Shown here piece by piece: positions 5,528 to 6,387 of a stretch of DNA of 6,387 nt (position 1 is the first letter of the stretch; each line of letters begins with the position of its first letter). Below the pieces are notes generated by a model that ran no database searches, was not told the origin of the DNA, and was given only the letters and a program-made list of their open reading frames with translations. The translations under genes were made by a program, and so were the position numbers. Source of the stretch: Deltaproteobacteria bacterium (GTDB lineage Bacteria; Desulfobacterota; Binatia; UBA9968); NCBI GenBank assembly GCA_016183075.1, contig JACPFH010000025.1, positions 1-6,387 on the forward strand. The letters are read 5' to 3'.

Positions 5528-6387
5528 AGGGAGCCGTTGGATTCCTCGGGCAACCCGTTTACTTGCTGTTCGCGCTAACGGGGAGCGCTCTCGCTTTCCT
5601 TAGCCTTTATCCTACGTTCTTTCTCTTTTACGGGAGTTTTCGGAGCGCGCCGGTCGGTGTGCCGGGTGAGTTTACCTGGTCGAACTACGTCCAGGTCTAT
5701 AGCGATCCCGAGACCTATCGGTTGCTGGCCGACACGCTGCTGTTTGCAGCCGGCGCCTCCGGGCTTTCGGTCCTATTGGCCCTTGTGCTAGCCTGGATCA
5801 CTGTCCGTACCAATGCCCCGTTTCGGCGGTTGCTGGAGCTCACAGCGATTGTGCCCAACATCATGCCGTCCTTGCTTATCGCGATATCTTGGGTTTTACT
5901 GCTAAACCCGACGAACGGTATTCTTAACGAGCTTTTACGCGCCACTCTCGGCATCGCGCCGTTCAACATCTATGGTCTTACCGGGCTGATTTTTGTCGAA
6001 GCCCTTGTGTTGACTCCGCTGGCGTTCTTGATCATCGCGGCGGCCTTGCGCGGGATGGATCCGGCGCTGGAAGAGTCGGCCAAAACGCTTGGCTCGGGCG
6101 AGGCGGGAGTGGCTCTGAGAATCACGTTTCCGTTGATTCGACCCGCTATCCTCGCGGCCGCTTCGCTGAACTTTGTTCGGGCCGCGGAGACCTTCGATAC
6201 GCCCGCGATCATTGCCTTGCCGGCGCGGATTGAGGTCTTTACTACCAAGATCTTCCGCGAGGCGATCGGCTCTTTTCCGGCAAACCATAACCTCGCTGCG
6301 ACGTACGGTGTCGGACTTCTCGCGTTGACCTTGCTCTTTGTCTACCTCTACCGCAGACTCACGTCTGAGGTGGAAAGCTACGCGAAG
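5524..6387 (+). CDS. ABC transporter permease, FbpB/AfuB-type (3' truncated by window)
   Basis: The frame is open from GTG 5524, which overlaps the stop of the binding-protein gene (GTGA), to the end of the window: 288 residues with no stop. This is an inner-membrane permease for the preceding solute-binding protein. It shows about six hydrophobic segments: near residues 11-35, 73-98, 108-130, 150-172, about 205-220 and 262-282. A well-formed EAA loop lies at 184-203 (E184-S-A186, G190, I200, F202-P203), the contact site for the ATPase subunit. The VPNIMPSLLIAISWVLL and FNIYGLTGLIFVEALVLTPLAFL segments fit iron(III)-type binding-protein-dependent permeases. Permeases of this class commonly have two such halves (over 500 residues), so this is probably the first half; a single-domain permease is the alternative. 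No own Shine-Dalgarno sequence is clear, which implies translational coupling. The ATPase gene is expected downstream, outside the window. Confidence 0.9.
   Translation, partial: MKGAVGFLGQPVYLLFALTGSALAFLSLYPTFFLFYGSFRSAPVGVPGEFTWSNYVQVYSDPETYRLLADTLLFAAGASGLSVLLALVLAWITVRTNAPFRRLLELTAIVPNIMPSLLIAISWVLLLNPTNGILNELLRATLGIAPFNIYGLTGLIFVEALVLTPLAFLIIAAALRGMDPALEESAKTLGSGEAGVALRITFPLIRPAILAAASLNFVRAAETFDTPAIIALPARIEVFTTKIFREAIGSFPANHNLAATYGVGLLALTLLFVYLYRRLTSEVESYAK

Overview
The window is a compact, entirely plus-strand stretch of moderately GC-rich bacterial DNA. It runs from the end of an F-type ATP synthase operon into a small accessory cluster. Gene order is: atpD 3' end, a roughly 240-nt inverted-repeat element, atpC, a two-domain cupin protein, a EutA-family ATPase, an EamA/DMT-type membrane transporter, an ABC transporter solute-binding protein, and the first half of an ABC permease cut by the window edge. 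The mixture of a standard bacterial ATP synthase, GC-rich codon use and Fe3+/AfuA-type ABC genes suggests an uncultured proteobacterium-like lineage from soil or subsurface (for example Desulfobacterota, Methylomirabilota, Rokubacteria or Tectomicrobia). No marker in the window fixes the taxon.

Region 1 (1-870): the last 69 residues of the ATP synthase beta subunit, then the epsilon subunit. They are separated by an unusual nested inverted-repeat block (211-448) that fills almost the whole gap and leaves atpC without a recognisable Shine-Dalgarno sequence.

Region 2 (871-4434): cupin, eutA-like and EamA genes follow atpC with gaps of about 21, 9 and 15 nt and no visible terminator, so they may be read from the ATP synthase operon or from a promoter inside it. 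The cupin protein has one domain that has lost its three metal-binding His and one that keeps all three. The EutA homologue is full length with all ASKHA nucleotide-binding motifs, yet its usual client, ethanolamine ammonia-lyase (EutBC), is not in the window. It also carries a short His/Asp-rich N-terminus. The cupin/EutA pair is the best candidate here for an undescribed function.

Region 3 (4435-6387): a 94-nt gap holds a good sigma70-like promoter and a strong Shine-Dalgarno sequence inside a 12-bp palindrome. These drive a secreted solute-binding protein whose stop codon overlaps the start of the permease (GTGA). This looks like a separate transcription unit for an uptake system of the Fe3+/AfuA class, whose real substrate is unknown.
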